Position numbers and translations under genes: made by a program. 64,000 nt of DNA. Source: Bacillus thermozeamaize (GTDB taxonomy: Bacteria; Bacillota; Bacilli; ZCTH02-B2). Within the stretch, counting starts at the first letter, position 1; the number at the start of each line of letters is the position of its first letter. The stretch is taken from positions 1 to 64,000 of the forward strand of contig LZRT01000066.1 of the NCBI GenBank assembly GCA_002159075.1. The letters are read 5' to 3'. Under the pieces are notes generated by a model, which did no database searches, was not told the DNA's origin, and saw nothing but the letters and a program-made list of their open reading frames with translations. Below, one piece after another: positions 49,937-60,598 of this stretch.

Positions 49937-50704
49937 TCATTCGAGCGAGCGGACCGGAATCCCTTCCGCGGCCAGGTACTCCTTCACCTGCCGGATGGTC
50001 AATTCCCGAAAGTGGAAGAGCGAGGCCGCCAGCACCGCATCCGCCCGGCCCTCCTTCACCGCCTGGAGAAAATGCTCCAGCTTGCCGGCGCCGCCCGAAG
50101 CGATGACGGGAATGTTCACGGCATCTGCCACTGCACGGAGCAGCTCCAGATCATATCCTTCTTTCTTGCCGTCATGCTCCACGCTGGTCAAGAGAAGTTC
50201 GCCCGCGCCCAGTTCTTCCACCCGCCTGGCCCATTCCACTGCATCCAGGCCCGTGGCGCGCTGTCCGCCGTGGGTATACACTTCCCAGCGCTTCCCCTCA
50301 TGGGTGGCTTGCGCATCAATGGCTACCACGATGCGGGCCGAACCAAACCGTTTTGCCCCTTCGCGTATCAGCTCGGGATCACGGACAGCGGCAGAGGCGA
50401 TGGAAACTTTATTCGCGCCTGCCTCCAACACCCGCTCCATGTCCTCCAACGAACCGATCCCGCCACCCACGGTAAATGGAATCGGCACCACTTCAGCCAC
50501 CTTGGCGGCCACCTCCACCATCGTGGCCCGCCCCTCGTTGGTCGCCGAAATGTCCAGAAACACCAGCTCATCCGCTCCTTCACGCACGTAGAAGGAGGCC
50601 AATTCCACCGGATCGCCGGCATCCCGCAATCCCACGAAAGAAACGCCTTTGACGACACGCCCATCCTTCACATCGAGACATGGTATCACTCTGATGGTTT
50701 GCAC
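49937..50704 (-). CDS. hisF: Imidazole glycerol phosphate synthase cyclase subunit HisF
   Basis: Cyclises PRFAR with ammonia to IGP and AICAR; the ammonia normally comes from the HisH glutaminase. 255 residues, TIM barrel. Seen: [17 protein letters not shown] with catalytic Asp, [27 protein letters not shown] and the C-terminal [14 protein letters not shown] start with AAGGAG at 9 nt. HisH is not encoded in this operon. Confidence 0.96.
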   Translation of the reverse strand: MQTIRVIPCLDVKDGRVVKGVSFVGLRDAGDPVELASFYVREGADELVFLDISATNEGRATMVEVAAKVAEVVPIPFTVGGGIGSLEDMERVLEAGANKVSIASAAVRDPELIREGAKRFGSARIVVAIDAQATHEGKRWEVYTHGGQRATGLDAVEWARRVEELGAGELLLTSVEHDGKKEGYDLELLRAVADAVNIPVIASGGAGKLEHFLQAVKEGRADAVLAASLFHFRELTIRQVKEYLAAEGIPVRSLE

Positions 50705-50723
50705 TCAAGCGCTCTCCTTCCCA

Positions 50724-51485
50724 TTAATTCCGGACATCCTGGCTCAAATCGCGGTCTTCCACTGCCCGGATCGCCTCCTTCAGCGAAAACGCGCCGCTGT
50801 ACAAAGCTTTCCCAATGATCACGCCACGGACACCCAGTGGGCTCAGCTGGCACAATGCGGACAGATCTTCCAGCCGGCTCACGCCTCCTGAAGCGATCAC
50901 CTCGCCGGCCCCTGTTTGGGCTAACGAACGGATGGCTTCCAGATTGGGACCGCTTAGCGTGCCGTCCCGGGAAATATCGGTGAAGATAAAGGTTTCCGCA
51001 CCATTTGCGGCCAATTGGCGCGCCAGTTCCTCTGCCCGCACCCGGCTTTTGTTCAGCCAGCCCCAGGTGGCCACGTAACCGTCACGGGCGTCCAGGCCGA
51101 TGGCCACCCGCTGCCCGCCGTAGTTTTCCAGGGCCCTCTTCACCAGCTCAGGGTTTTCAATCGCCGCGGTTCCCAGGATCACGCGCCTTACGCCACGCTC
51201 AAACAGCATCTCCAGATGCTCCAGTTTGCGCAAGCCTCCGCCCACCTGCACCGGGATGGAGACGTGTCGGACAATCGCTTCGATGGCGTCCAGATTGACC
51301 GGGTGTCCCGACTTGGCCCCATCGAGATCCACCACGTGAAGCCATTCCGCCCCCTGGCTCTGCCAGCGCAGGGCTGCCTCGACCGGGTCGCCGTAAACCG
51401 TCTCCTGCGCGTAGTCTCCTTGAAACAGGCGCACACATTGGCCGCCTCGCAAATCAATTGCCGGGTATATGGTAAACTTGGCCAA
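50724..51485 (-). CDS. hisA: ProFAR isomerase HisA
   Basis: Isomerises ProFAR to PRFAR. 253 residues, TIM barrel. Seen: YPAIDLRGGQCVRLFQGDY with catalytic Asp, VQVGGGLRKLEHLE, ILGTAAIENPEL, FTDISRDGTLSGPN and VIASGGVSRLEDL. I prefer the TTG at 51485, which gives MAKFTIYPAIDL as in Bacillus and places AAGGGGG at 7 nt; ATG 51491 would abut the ribosome site. Confidence 0.94.
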   Translation of the reverse strand: MAKFTIYPAIDLRGGQCVRLFQGDYAQETVYGDPVEAALRWQSQGAEWLHVVDLDGAKSGHPVNLDAIEAIVRHVSIPVQVGGGLRKLEHLEMLFERGVRRVILGTAAIENPELVKRALENYGGQRVAIGLDARDGYVATWGWLNKSRVRAEELARQLAANGAETFIFTDISRDGTLSGPNLEAIRSLAQTGAGEVIASGGVSRLEDLSALCQLSPLGVRGVIIGKALYSGAFSLKEAIRAVEDRDLSQDVRN

Positions 51486-51586
51486 CCTCATCCCCCTTAC
51501 CGCCGATTGGCATCTCGCTTTCCAGCCATTTCATTATAGCATTCCGGGCTACAGGATCGCAGTCCATTTTTCAACAACGGCCCTTT
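51486..51586 (-). other. hisB-hisA gap where hisH is expected
   Basis: 101 nt hold no hisH remnant that I can read: no glutaminase GxCxG or HxE motif and no open frame of useful length. On the minus strand a TATAAT with TGC in front suggests a secondary promoter for hisA. Confidence 0.6.
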
Positions 51587-52192
51587 TTACAGAACGCCTT
51601 TGGTCGAGGGCACGGCGGCAAAAGCGGCGTCTCTTCTGACGGCCTCTCGCAGCGCCCGTCCGCATGCCTTGAAAATGGCCTCTACCATATGATGCGTATT
51701 GCGGCCGGCATGGAGGAGAATGTGCAAGGTGATCCGGGATTCCAATGCGAATTTCCAGAAAAACTCATGCACCAATTCACTGGGCATCCGGCCTACCTGC
51801 CTGTCGGGAAACGCTGCATGAAACTCCAGGTGCGGACGGTTGCTCAGATCGACCACCACCTGCGCCAACGCCTCGTCCATCGGCACCCAGGCCTGTCCGT
51901 ACCGTTCGATTCCCCTTTTGTCCCCCAGGGCCTGCAGGAACGCTTGGCCAAGGCAAATGCCGATATCCTCCACCGTATGGTGATCGTCGATTTCCACATC
52001 GCCGCGCGCATGCAGCCGCAAGTCGAACCGGCCGTGATGGGCCCAGGCATGCAGCATATGGTTCAAAAAAGGCACCGGCGTGTCCAGCTCGGCGGTTCCC
52101 TGACCATCCAGGCAGAGGGTCAGCCGGATCTGGGTTTCTTTCGTTTGCCGCTCCACCGTTGCAACCCGCCGGTCAGCCGCTTGGCTCATCAT
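51587..52192 (-). CDS. hisB: Imidazoleglycerol-phosphate dehydratase HisB
   Basis: Sixth step of histidine synthesis. 201 residues. Metal-binding motifs [40 protein letters not shown] and [14 protein letters not shown]. The extra N-terminal 15 residues are unremarkable. The ATG overlaps the hisD stop by 4 nt, so the two are coupled. Confidence 0.96.
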   Translation of the reverse strand: MMSQAADRRVATVERQTKETQIRLTLCLDGQGTAELDTPVPFLNHMLHAWAHHGRFDLRLHARGDVEIDDHHTVEDIGICLGQAFLQALGDKRGIERYGQAWVPMDEALAQVVVDLSNRPHLEFHAAFPDRQVGRMPSELVHEFFWKFALESRITLHILLHAGRNTHHMVEAIFKACGRALREAVRRDAAFAAVPSTKGVL

Positions 52193-53493
52193 TCACTCAT
52201 CCTCTCAGATGGATTCATCCCGGTTCCCTGATGGAAGCGGATTTCGATCGACTTTGCATGGGCATCCAGACCTTCAGCCTGCGCCAGGCGAATCACATCC
52301 TCCGCCACCTCCCGGAAAAGCGGCTCGCTGCAGGCGATCAGGCTGGTCTTTTTGACAAAATCGTCCACGCTCAGCGCAGAAGCGAAACGGGCCGTGCCAC
52401 CGGTCGGCAACACATGGTTCGGACCGGCCAGGTAATCACCCACCGGTTCCGGACTATTGGCGCCAAGGAAGACAGCCCCGGCATGTTTGATTTGCGGCAG
52501 CCAGGCCCAGGGATCGGCGATGAGCAGCTCCAGGTGCTCCGGCGCCAGGCGATTGGCCGCCGCCACCGCCTGCGCCAGATCAGGCATCAGCAGGATGCCG
52601 CCCCGCTCCTCTAGGGACTGCCGGGCAATCGCCGCGCGCGATAAGGTGGCCAGCTGCCGCTCCGCCTCCGACCGCACGGCGAAGGCCCACGCTTCGTCGG
52701 TCGCGATCAAAATGGCTGAAGCCATCGGATCATGCTCTGCCTGCGCCAGCAAATCGCTGGCGGCATAGGCCGGGGATACGGTTCCGTCACCCACCACCAC
52801 CACTTCGCTGGGTCCCGCAATCAGATCGATGCCCACCTGGCCAAACACTTCCCGTTTGGCCAGCGCCACATAGATGTTTCCTGGTCCGACGATCTTATCC
52901 ACGGGACGAATGCTCTCCGTGCCATAAGCCAGTGCAGCCACCGCCTGCGCTCCGCCGACACAATAGATCTCCTCGATTCCCAGAAGCTCGGCCGCCGCCA
53001 GCACATGGGGCGAGATGCCGTCAGGATGGGGGGGCGTCACGAGGACGATCTCAGGCACCCCGGCCACCTGTGCCGGAATCACGTTCATCAAGACGGAAGA
53101 GGGGTAGGCCGCCTTCCCGCCCGGCACGTAGACCCCTACACGTTCCAGAGGCCGTACCAGCTGGCCGAGGATGGTGCCGTTCTCTTCCGTATGCATCCAG
53201 GAACGCTGGCGCTGCTGCTCGTGGAAACGCCGTATCCGGTCCGCTGCTTTCTTAAGCGAAGCGACAAAGGCAGGATGGACCGCTTCCCTGGCCTTTTGGC
53301 GCCATCTTTCGGGCAGCGCCGGCCTCTCCAGTTCTACGCCGTCCAGCCGCCGCGTCCAGCGCAAAAGGGCGGCATCCCCTTCCGCGCGCACGGATGCCAG
53401 GATCTCCCGCACGCGCTGACGGATCTCTTCCAGGTCCTCCGCCGCCGCATCCCGTCGTGCCATCAGCTCCTCCAGTGTCAGGACGGGGATCAT
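52189..53493 (-). CDS. hisD: Histidinol dehydrogenase
   Basis: Oxidises L-histidinol to histidine in two NAD-dependent steps. 434 residues. Seen: [65 protein letters not shown], Zn ligand region QAEHDPMA and [12 protein letters not shown]. Stop and start codons overlap with hisB and hisG. Confidence 0.97.
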   Translation of the reverse strand: MIPVLTLEELMARRDAAAEDLEEIRQRVREILASVRAEGDAALLRWTRRLDGVELERPALPERWRQKAREAVHPAFVASLKKAADRIRRFHEQQRQRSWMHTEENGTILGQLVRPLERVGVYVPGGKAAYPSSVLMNVIPAQVAGVPEIVLVTPPHPDGISPHVLAAAELLGIEEIYCVGGAQAVAALAYGTESIRPVDKIVGPGNIYVALAKREVFGQVGIDLIAGPSEVVVVGDGTVSPAYAASDLLAQAEHDPMASAILIATDEAWAFAVRSEAERQLATLSRAAIARQSLEERGGILLMPDLAQAVAAANRLAPEHLELLIADPWAWLPQIKHAGAVFLGANSPEPVGDYLAGPNHVLPTGGTARFASALSVDDFVKKTSLIACSEPLFREVAEDVIRLAQAEGLDAHAKSIEIRFHQGTGMNPSERMSE

Positions 53494-54125
53494 GATCCAC
53501 TCTCCTTCGCCAACTGTCGTCTCATCTTGTCCAACAGCATCTCGATCTGACGGTATTTCATCCGGTAACTGACCCGGTTGGCAATCAGGCGGGCCGTAAT
53601 CGGCATCATTTCCTCCAACTCCACCAGGCCATTCTCCCGCAGGGTCCTCCCGGTCGAGACGATATCCACGATCGCCTCGGCCAGCCCCGTCAAGGGAGCC
53701 AGTTCAATCGAGCCATGCAGCTGGATCACTTCCACCTGCTGCCCCTTGGCGCGGAAATACTGGGAGGCAATTTGCGGGTACTTGGTGGCCACCCGGCGCA
53801 ACGGGCGGCCGGCCTGTTCAGCCAGTCCCGCTACGGAAAGCCGGCAGGCGCCAATCTGCAAGTCCAGCAATTCATAGACGTCACGGCTCTGTTCCAGAAG
53901 GACATCTTTGCCGGCGATGCCCACATCGGCCGCGCCGTACTCCACATAGGTGGGCACATCCATCGGCTTCGCCAGGATGATTTCGATCGCGGTCTCCGGA
54001 ATGCGCACCCACAACTTGCGGGAATCCTCCAGCTCGGGCGGGAGCGGCAGGCCGGCTTTTGTCAGGAGTTGGTGCGCCTCTTCGAGAATCCGCCCCTTTG
54101 GCAGGGCGATGACCAGATGGCTCAT
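53490..54125 (-). CDS. hisG: ATP phosphoribosyltransferase, short form
   Basis: Commits PRPP and ATP to histidine. 211 residues, the short catalytic form that lacks the C-terminal feedback domain and so needs HisZ. Seen: [34 protein letters not shown] and the PRPP loop [14 protein letters not shown]. Feedback control by histidine is expected through HisZ, encoded directly upstream with a 4-nt overlap. Confidence 0.96.
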   Translation of the reverse strand: MSHLVIALPKGRILEEAHQLLTKAGLPLPPELEDSRKLWVRIPETAIEIILAKPMDVPTYVEYGAADVGIAGKDVLLEQSRDVYELLDLQIGACRLSVAGLAEQAGRPLRRVATKYPQIASQYFRAKGQQVEVIQLHGSIELAPLTGLAEAIVDIVSTGRTLRENGLVELEEMMPITARLIANRVSYRMKYRQIEMLLDKMRRQLAKESGS

Positions 54126-55321
54126 GTCAACCCCTCCCCTTCCAGAAACACCACTTCATCCACGCCACGGCGCTTTTGCCGGGCTACAAACGCCGCACGC
54201 CGCTCCGCCTCCCAGCTATCCGGCAGCGCGATCATCTCCACCGCTTTGGGCGGTTGCGCCCGGCGCAAAGCCTGCGCCCGCGCGATCGCCTGCCGTATCT
54301 GGCCCGGCCTGTAGGCAACCACCACCCGTTCCGGCTGCTCCGGCTGGATCTGGCTGACCTCCAGCAGGCGGTCCACCTTCAGGGCAAAGCCCGTCGCCGG
54401 CGCATCTGTCCCGAAACGCCGCAACAGGTGATCGTATCTTCCGCCGCTCAAGACAGGAAATCCATACCCTTCGGCAAATCCTTCAAACACGGCTCCGGTA
54501 TAATAGTTCAAAAATCCGATCAAAGTCAGATCCAGGATCACATCCTGTGACACGCCGTAGCCGTTGAGCAGTTCCCAAATCTCCTGCAGGTTGACGAGCG
54601 CCTCCTGAGAACGCGGTCCCCCGACCAGGCGGGACAACGCGCTCAACCCTTCCTCGCCGCGGTAGACGTGAAGCAAAGCCAGCAATCGCTCCTGCTGCCC
54701 GCAAGACAGCGCGGATTGCTCCAGGCGCTGCCGGAAGGCCACATAATCGCGCCGCAGCAGATCTTCCTTCAATTCAGCCCGCAGCCGGGGATCATCCACG
54801 TTTTCCTCCAAAAGGCCGTCCAACAGCCCGACATGCCCCAGAGCCAGCTTATACCCCTTGACCCCCGCCTCTTGCAGGCAAGAGAGGGCCAGCGCCAACA
54901 CCTCGGCATCGGCCCCCGGGCTGGCCTCACCGAGCAATTCCACGCCGGTCTGGTAAAACTCGGCGTTGCGCCCGGCCTCTTGTTCCTGCGCGCGGTAGAC
55001 ACTGGCATGGTAGAGAAAGCGCAAGGGATACGGCGCATCCGTCAGGGAAGCGGCAACGCGGGCAATCGGCGCCGTCATGTCGGGGCGCAAGACCAGCGTA
55101 TGCCCCTCCCGATCCAGCAGCTTGAACATCCTGTTGGTCAACGTCGCGCTGGCCGCACCCACCGTATCGTAAAACTCCAGCGTCGGCGTGATGATTTCGC
55201 GGTATCCCCACTGCTCCATCACACGTTGGATCCGCAATTCAAGAAATCGCTTGCGTTCTGCCATGTCGGGCAGAAAGTCCCGCATACCCAGCGGTTTTTC
55301 AAACACTTTCGGTTCCGACAA
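54122..55321 (-). CDS. hisZ: ATP phosphoribosyltransferase regulatory subunit HisZ
   Basis: Class II histidyl-tRNA-synthetase-like regulatory partner of short HisG. 399 residues. Seen: [17 protein letters not shown], motif-like [23 protein letters not shown] and [16 protein letters not shown] place the start at TTG 55321 because GAGGAGGG lies 7 nt upstream and the product begins [11 protein letters not shown] as in Bacillus; an ATG 39 nt further up lies in the operator. First gene of the his operon. Confidence 0.93.
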   Translation of the reverse strand: MSEPKVFEKPLGMRDFLPDMAERKRFLELRIQRVMEQWGYREIITPTLEFYDTVGAASATLTNRMFKLLDREGHTLVLRPDMTAPIARVAASLTDAPYPLRFLYHASVYRAQEQEAGRNAEFYQTGVELLGEASPGADAEVLALALSCLQEAGVKGYKLALGHVGLLDGLLEENVDDPRLRAELKEDLLRRDYVAFRQRLEQSALSCGQQERLLALLHVYRGEEGLSALSRLVGGPRSQEALVNLQEIWELLNGYGVSQDVILDLTLIGFLNYYTGAVFEGFAEGYGFPVLSGGRYDHLLRRFGTDAPATGFALKVDRLLEVSQIQPEQPERVVVAYRPGQIRQAIARAQALRRAQPPKAVEMIALPDSWEAERRAAFVARQKRRGVDEVVFLEGEGLT

Positions 55322-55358
55322 GCCAAACCCTCCTCGGGGACAGTCCCTGCCCTTGATC

Positions 55359-55384
55359 ACTTTAGTATTCTACCAAACTAAAGT
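55359..55384. promoter_or_regulatory. his operon operator (perfect inverted repeat)
   Basis: ACTTTAGT and ACTAAAGT, perfect 8-bp arms with a 10-bp spacer, covering the -10 of the his promoter. This fits a dimeric repressor; I associate it with the TrpR-like HisR/YerC of Bacilli, which is an inference from memory of CTTTAG motifs. Confidence 0.6.
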
Positions 55385-55395
55385 ATGACGCACAA
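55367..55395 (-). promoter_or_regulatory. Promoter of the his operon
   Basis: Minus strand: -35 TTGTGC (55395-55390), 17-bp spacer ending in TGG, -10 TAGAAT (55372-55367). The -10 sits in the centre of the operator. Confidence 0.65.
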
Positions 55396-55430
55396 CAAAA
55401 AGGTGCCCGCCCTCTTTCTCCTTCTTTCCG

Positions 55431-55943
55431 TCACCCGCGATTCCCCTCATCCGCCGCTTCCTGGGACCGCCGCTTCAGGGGACGGGCCGGATTGCCCCCG
55501 ACAAAGGCGCCTGGCGGCACATCCCTGGTGACGACCGAGCCGGCGGCAACCACCGCCTGATCGCCGATGCGAACCCCCGGAAGGATTAAACTGTTGGCGC
55601 CGATCATCACTTCATCGCCAATCTCCACTTCGCCCAGGCGGTATTCGTCGATCAGGTACTCATGCGCCAAAATGGTGGTGTTGTAACCGATAATCGTGTT
55701 CCTGCCGATGCGGATCAGCTCCGGAAAGAGAATGTCCATCGTCACCTTGTAGGCAATCGCCGTCTGCCGGCCCACCTTGATTCCGAGCAGCCTGTAGAGC
55801 GCGTTCTTCCAGGAGAAAAAGGGCAGAAAACGGGCCGTCTCGATGATCAGCACATTGCGAACCACCTTAAAAAAGGAAACCGTCCGGTAAACCTGCCAGA
55901 GCGAATTGCTCCCCGAAACGGGAAACCTCCTCGTTCGCCTCAT
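55431..55943 (-). CDS. Hexapeptide-repeat acyltransferase (YvoF-like)
   Basis: 170 residues. Left-handed beta-helix repeats ([56 protein letters not shown]) typical of maltose/galactoside-type O-acetyltransferases. The order hprK-lgt-acyltransferase-hisZ is that of Bacillus yvoF. Substrate unknown. It is separated from lgt by 10 nt. Confidence 0.88.
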   Translation of the reverse strand: MRRTRRFPVSGSNSLWQVYRTVSFFKVVRNVLIIETARFLPFFSWKNALYRLLGIKVGRQTAIAYKVTMDILFPELIRIGRNTIIGYNTTILAHEYLIDEYRLGEVEIGDEVMIGANSLILPGVRIGDQAVVAAGSVVTRDVPPGAFVGGNPARPLKRRSQEAADEGNRG

Positions 55944-55953
55944 CCGCTCACCT

Positions 55954-56859
55954 CTATCCTTTTTTCCTGCGAAGCCTCGTCTCCACGTCCCGGTAGCGGG
56001 TTTTGTCCCATCTTTTCAGCCGCCTGACCGCCATCAGCCCAACCGCCAGCAAGACCAGCAACAGGCTGACCAGCTGGGCCGTCCGGATGTTCCCGTAGGC
56101 CATCGCCCCCGGTTCAAACAATAAGCGCATCGGCGTCCACAAGCCGTTGAGCAGCCCCTCCAGCCAGCGGGGCCCGTCAAAAGCCAGGCTGTCCGTCCGC
56201 AGGCCTTCGATGAAAAAACGCCCCACCGAATACCAAATCACGTAACTCAAAAATACCAGGCCACGGCGAGGGTTGCGCCCGCTCAGCCAGAGAAGAACGG
56301 CCACGCCCAACAGGTTCCAGAGGGACTCATATAAAAAGGTGGGATGATAATACACCCCGCCGATATTCATCTGCTCGATGATCCACTCCGGCAGGTGCAG
56401 GCTTTCGAGAAACTCCCGGGAGACCGGCCCGCCATGCGCTTCCTGGTTCATAAAGTTGCCCCAGCGGCCGATGGCCTGGCCCAAAAGCAGCCCAGGAGCG
56501 GCGATGTCGGCCAGTTGCCAGAAAGAAACCCTGCGGAAGCGGGAAAAGAGAACCGCCGTGACAATCCCGCCGATCAGCGCGCCATGAATGGCGATCCCGC
56601 CCTTCCAGATGGCGATGATCTCACCGGGATGCTGCGAATAATAATCCCATTGAAACAGGACGTAATAGACCCGCGCGCAGAAAATGGCGGCCGGGACCGC
56701 AAAAATCATGAAATCCAACAACAGTTCATGGTCAAACCCGATCCGCTTCGCGCGCCAGACGGCCAGCCCCAGGCCAGCCAACGCCGCCAGGCCGAGGATG
56801 ATGCCGTACCAGTGTACCGTAAACGGACCAAATTGAAAGGCGATTGGATCCAGAACCAT
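55954..56859 (-). CDS. lgt: Prolipoprotein diacylglyceryl transferase
   Basis: Attaches diacylglycerol to the lipobox Cys of lipoproteins. 301 residues, seven membrane helices. Seen: [13 protein letters not shown], catalytic loop [13 protein letters not shown] and family signature [17 protein letters not shown]. Start 56859 has AAGGAGG at 8 nt. Basic C-terminal tail. In Bacillus ppaX and yvoD accompany it; both are missing here. Confidence 0.95.
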   Translation of the reverse strand: MVLDPIAFQFGPFTVHWYGIILGLAALAGLGLAVWRAKRIGFDHELLLDFMIFAVPAAIFCARVYYVLFQWDYYSQHPGEIIAIWKGGIAIHGALIGGIVTAVLFSRFRRVSFWQLADIAAPGLLLGQAIGRWGNFMNQEAHGGPVSREFLESLHLPEWIIEQMNIGGVYYHPTFLYESLWNLLGVAVLLWLSGRNPRRGLVFLSYVIWYSVGRFFIEGLRTDSLAFDGPRWLEGLLNGLWTPMRLLFEPGAMAYGNIRTAQLVSLLLVLLAVGLMAVRRLKRWDKTRYRDVETRLRRKKG

Positions 56860-56902
56860 GTTTTGACCTCCTTCATCCGGCAGGCTGAAAAAAGGAAGCA
56901 TG

Positions 56903-57853
56903 TCAGAAAAGGTCCTCGGCCGGATCGTCATCTTCCAGCACCTTGTTCAGCCGTTCCGCAAACTGGACCGCCGCGTTGTGGCCCATCACCTTGAGCCGGT
57001 GGTTCATCGCCGCCACTTCCACGATCACCGCCAGGTTCCTTCCCGGACGGACCGGTATGGTGACAATCGGGATGTCGATATCCAAGATTTTGATCTTCTC
57101 TTCATCCATCCCGAGCCGCTCGTAATGCTTGCCCTCTTCCCAGGCCTCCAGGCGAACGGCAAGGGAAATTTTCTTATGCGTGCGCACCACACCGGCGCCA
57201 AACAGCGTCATCACGTTAATGATGCCCACCCCGCGAATTTCCAGAAGATGCTGGATCAGCTCCGGGGCATTGCCGATCAGGCGGTTGTGTACCTGGCGGA
57301 TTTCCACCGCATCGTCGGCCACCAGGCGATGGCCCCGCTTGACCAGCTCCAGGGCGGTCTCACTCTTGCCGATGCCGCTGGAACCCATGAGCAAAACCCC
57401 CACCCCGTACACATCCATCAACACGCCGTGGATCGTCGTCCGGGGAGCCAGCATCTCTTCCAGGTAATAGGTCAGCTTGCTGATGAATTGCGTCGTTGAC
57501 AATGAGGTCCGCAGCACCGGGGTGCGGCTTTCCTCCGCCGCCACAAACAGCTCGGACGGGACAGGAAAGCCGCGCGTGATGCAAAAGCAAGGGGTTTCCT
57601 CCTTGCAGAGAAACCGGAAACGCTCCAACAGAACCCCGGACGGAAGGCTCTCCGCAAAACTCAGTTCCGTGCGTCCCAAAAATTGCACCCGATCGGCCGG
57701 GTAGTATTCAAAATAACCGGCCAGCTCCAGACCTGGCCGGTGGATGTCACTGACCGTGATGGGCCGCCGCAAGCTTTTTTCGCCTGTCAGCACTTCCAGG
57801 TTGAAACGCTTGACAACCTGCTCCACCGTCACTTTCGATCCCAACGCCCTCAC
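56903..57853 (-). CDS. hprK: HPr kinase/phosphorylase
   Basis: Phosphorylates or dephosphorylates HPr on Ser46, the main switch of carbon catabolite control. 316 residues: N-terminal domain (about 1-130), Walker [15 protein letters not shown] near residue 155, the hexamer signature [19 protein letters not shown] and C-terminal helices. I choose GTG 57853, with GAGGAG at 6 nt; the longer open frame is not conserved. Its substrate is the HPr at 42.5 kb. Confidence 0.94.
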   Translation of the reverse strand: MRALGSKVTVEQVVKRFNLEVLTGEKSLRRPITVSDIHRPGLELAGYFEYYPADRVQFLGRTELSFAESLPSGVLLERFRFLCKEETPCFCITRGFPVPSELFVAAEESRTPVLRTSLSTTQFISKLTYYLEEMLAPRTTIHGVLMDVYGVGVLLMGSSGIGKSETALELVKRGHRLVADDAVEIRQVHNRLIGNAPELIQHLLEIRGVGIINVMTLFGAGVVRTHKKISLAVRLEAWEEGKHYERLGMDEEKIKILDIDIPIVTIPVRPGRNLAVIVEVAAMNHRLKVMGHNAAVQFAERLNKVLEDDDPAEDLF

Positions 57854-57901
57854 CTCTTTCTCCTCATGATAAAGGATGTGAAAAGGAAAGAAAAGCAAAG
57901 A

Positions 57902-57956
57902 TGCCGATCCTGTCGCGCCAAAGGCACCTTCAACCGTTCGCGCGACAAAACCGGCA
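57902..57956 (-). terminator. Terminator-like hairpin after the hydroxyacid operon
   Basis: Minus strand: an 8-bp stem TGTCGCGC/GCGCGACA with an outer TGCCG/CGGCA pairing and a T-rich tail that is not a pure T-run. It separates the dehydrogenase gene from hprK. Confidence 0.55.
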
Positions 57957-57986
57957 CCGCCGTCTGACTGTCATCGTTTCCTGGCG

Positions 57987-58967
57987 TCAGTTTTCGTGCC
58001 TGTAATTCACACTTTCATTCACGCAGGCGGGCAGCGGCTTGCCAGCCAACCCTGCCAGCAGGTTATCGGTCGCAAGCAGCGCCATCCGGTCTCTGGTTTC
58101 ATCGGTGGCACTGCCCACATGCGGGGTGATCAGGAGATTGGGCAGTTGCAGCAGCGGGTGATCCCCCGGGAGCGGCTCCGGGTCGGTCACATCCAAAGCG
58201 GCATAGGCAATCCAGCCTTCCTTGAGGGCGCGGTACAGCGCCTCCGTCTGGACGATGGCGCCGCGAGCCACGTTGACGAAGCGGGCGGTTGGCTTCATCA
58301 GCCGGAATTGCTCTTCCCCGAACATGCCACGCGTCTCATCTGTCAATGGCGTCAAGACCACGATCACATCCGACGTTTGCAATAACTGCTCGAAGGGCAC
58401 ATAAACGGCCCCGATCTCCGCTTCATCGGCGCGCCGCTTGCGGTTGGTGTATTGCACCCGCATCTTGAATGCCTGCGCCCGCCTCGCCACCGCTTCGCCA
58501 ATCCGGCCCATCCCGACAATCCCCAGCCATTTTCCAGCCAAATCGCTGCCAAACGGAATGTCAAAAAGGTTTTTCCACTCCCCGCGCCGAACCATGTCCC
58601 AGCCTTCGGTGATACGCCGCATGCTGTTCAGCACAAGGGCAAACGCCAGATCGGCCGTCGCATCCACCAGCACACCAGGGGTGTTGCCAAAGGGAATGCC
58701 GCGGCGCGTGCAGGCCTCTACATCCACATTGTCATAGCCGACCGCAGCCTGGACCGCCACTTTCAAACGCGGCGCGAAAGAGAGCAATTCCTCATCCAGG
58801 CGAATCTTGCCGGAGAGAAACAGCCCCTCCGCATCGGCCAGCCATCTTCGCAACAGTTCTTTTGGAACAGGTTCCGTCGACTCCCAGATTCTCACCTCGG
58901 CATGCTGGCGGATCTTCTCCAGCGCCACTTGCCGAATGGGCCCCGTAATGACAACCGTCGGTTTCAC
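57987..58967 (-). CDS. D-2-hydroxyacid dehydrogenase (glyoxylate/hydroxypyruvate reductase type)
   Basis: 326 residues, NAD(P)-dependent. Seen: Rossmann GIVGMGRIGEAVA, catalytic Arg in NVARGAIVQTEAL, Glu in DVTDPEPLPG and His in TPHVGSATDETRD. Such enzymes reduce glyoxylate or hydroxypyruvate to glycolate or D-glycerate. It is last in the unit with tartrate-type dehydrogenase and dehydratase genes, so hydroxypyruvate is a fitting substrate. GTG start behind GGAGGAG. Confidence 0.9.
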   Translation of the reverse strand: MKPTVVITGPIRQVALEKIRQHAEVRIWESTEPVPKELLRRWLADAEGLFLSGKIRLDEELLSFAPRLKVAVQAAVGYDNVDVEACTRRGIPFGNTPGVLVDATADLAFALVLNSMRRITEGWDMVRRGEWKNLFDIPFGSDLAGKWLGIVGMGRIGEAVARRAQAFKMRVQYTNRKRRADEAEIGAVYVPFEQLLQTSDVIVVLTPLTDETRGMFGEEQFRLMKPTARFVNVARGAIVQTEALYRALKEGWIAYAALDVTDPEPLPGDHPLLQLPNLLITPHVGSATDETRDRMALLATDNLLAGLAGKPLPACVNESVNYRHEN

Positions 58968-59040
58968 GCGGGCTCCTCCCCTCCATCATCCCCAGACGGG
59001 TCGTTTGTTTCATCACCATGCTGCCATGGCCATCCCGGAT

Positions 59041-59874
59041 TTAAGCGTCATGCTGCAGCTGCAGAATGGCCAAAGCCTGCTTGTACACCGGGTAATCCAC
59101 CATCTTCCCCTGCACGGAGATGGCTCCCACCCCTTTTTTCTCCGCCTCCTGGAACGCCTCGACAACCGCTTGCGCCCACTCCAGTTCTTCCTTGGTCGGT
59201 GAAAACACGGCGTGAACCGGCTGGATCTGCTTCGGGTGAATCACCAGTTTTCCGCGAAAACCCAGACGCTTGGCCATTCTCGCCTCGCGGATCAGGCCCT
59301 CCTCATGGTTCAGATCCACAAAGACAGTGTCAATCGGCGGATCAATGCCTGCAGCCCGGGAGGCCACCGCCAGTTGCGAACGGGGAAAAATAAGCTCCTG
59401 CTGTTCGTACGTGAGCGAAATTCCCAAATCCAGGCTGTAATCCACGGCACCAAAAGCGAGCCGTACCACCGCGGGGTCGGCGCTGGCAATCTCGTGGGCA
59501 AAATATACCCCCCTGGCCGTTTCAATGAGGGGGATGATCTGCATCCGTTCGGACAGCTCCCTGCTCACCCGGCGGATGTCCTCCGCAGAGCCTACCTTCG
59601 GCAACATGATCCCCCGAAATCCTGCCTCCTGGGCACAAACACAATCTGCCTGCCAGAACGGGCTGTTCACATCATTGACCCGCAGGTAGACATTGGAACG
59701 GGCCGCCCCGCCTTCTCGCATCACCTGGCAAACCGTCTGGCGCGCCGCCTCCTTTTCCTCATAGGCCACCGCGTCTTCCAGATCGATGATCACCGCATCC
59801 GCAGGACTCTCCAGCGCCTTGCGAATCCGGTGCGGGTCGCGGCCAGGAACAAACAAGTAGGAACGATGAAGCAA
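59041..59874 (-). CDS. HpcH/HpaI aldolase family, CitE-like lyase
   Basis: 277 residues. TIM-barrel lyase of the citrate-lyase-beta/malyl-CoA type. Seen: RSYLFVPGRDPHRI, ADAVIIDLEDAVAYEEKE, VYLRVNDVNSPF, metal Glu in PLIETARGVYFAHEI and GFRGKLVIHPKQI. No alpha or gamma citrate-lyase subunits are present, so it is a stand-alone CitE that acts on a CoA thioester or related 4-carbon acid. TTG start with GGAGG at 8 nt. Confidence 0.88.
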   Translation of the reverse strand: MLHRSYLFVPGRDPHRIRKALESPADAVIIDLEDAVAYEEKEAARQTVCQVMREGGAARSNVYLRVNDVNSPFWQADCVCAQEAGFRGIMLPKVGSAEDIRRVSRELSERMQIIPLIETARGVYFAHEIASADPAVVRLAFGAVDYSLDLGISLTYEQQELIFPRSQLAVASRAAGIDPPIDTVFVDLNHEEGLIREARMAKRLGFRGKLVIHPKQIQPVHAVFSPTKEELEWAQAVVEAFQEAEKKGVGAISVQGKMVDYPVYKQALAILQLQHDA

Positions 59875-59989
59875 CCTGGCTACCTCCTTTTTGCATCTCG
59901 ATGCTTTCGAATCTCGGCGCTATGTAAAAACAAAACCCATTCTGGCAAAATCAAGCCCCGCATCACGAACGATTGCTCTCTGCCGGAAA

Positions 59990-60544
59990 TCACCCGTTGC
60001 GAAATGCCTGCTGGCTTTGTTCATACCAATCATTGCCATGCGCATCGTTGACCACCACCAGCGGCATGTTCTCCACTTCCATCTCCCGCATCGCCTCCGT
60101 CCCCAGGTCTTCATAAGCGAGCAGGCGGACGGAACGGATGCACTTGGCCAGCAAGGCGGCCGCGCCCCCCACAGCAGCAAAATAGACGGCCCGGTAGGTT
60201 TGCAAAGCCGCTTTCACCTCATCGCTGCGCCTGCCTTTGCCGATCATCCCCCGCAATCCCAGTTCCAACAGCCGGGGTGTGTAGCGATCCATCCGCCCGC
60301 TGGTCGTCGGACCGGCCGACCCGATCACCTGGCCTGGCTTGGCCGGAGTCGGGCCGACATAGTAAACCACCTGGTCACGCAACGTCACCGGCAAGGCTTC
60401 TCCCCGCTCCAGGGCCTCCACCATCCGCCGATGGGCGGCATCCCGAGCCGTCAACAATTTGCCCGACAACAACACGCGATCCCCGGCACGCAAGTCTAAA
60501 ACGGTCTCTTCTGTCAGCGGGGTGCGCAAATGAATCACGCCCAT
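59990..60544 (-). CDS. Class I fumarate hydratase / L-tartrate dehydratase, beta subunit
   Basis: 184 residues. The C-terminal domain of iron-sulfur fumarase or tartrate dehydratase. Seen: LLSGKLLTARDAAHRRM, GSAGPTTSGRMDRYTP and MIGKGRRSDEV. Start 60544 has GAGGAGG at 8 nt; the open frame upstream lacks a ribosome site. It works with the alpha subunit encoded just upstream. Fumarate versus tartrate cannot be told from motifs alone. Confidence 0.9.
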   Translation of the reverse strand: MGVIHLRTPLTEETVLDLRAGDRVLLSGKLLTARDAAHRRMVEALERGEALPVTLRDQVVYYVGPTPAKPGQVIGSAGPTTSGRMDRYTPRLLELGLRGMIGKGRRSDEVKAALQTYRAVYFAAVGGAAALLAKCIRSVRLLAYEDLGTEAMREMEVENMPLVVVNDAHGNDWYEQSQQAFRNG

Positions 60545-60598
60545 CAGGAGCCCCTCCTCTGCCTTCGTCATCTGGCGGCTTCCGCCGTTAAAACACGG

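Noticed and set aside
55322-55430. T-box leader in front of the his operon
   Set aside because: The interval from promoter to hisZ is under 50 nt, too short for a T-box, and no AGGGTGGNACCGCG-like element is present.
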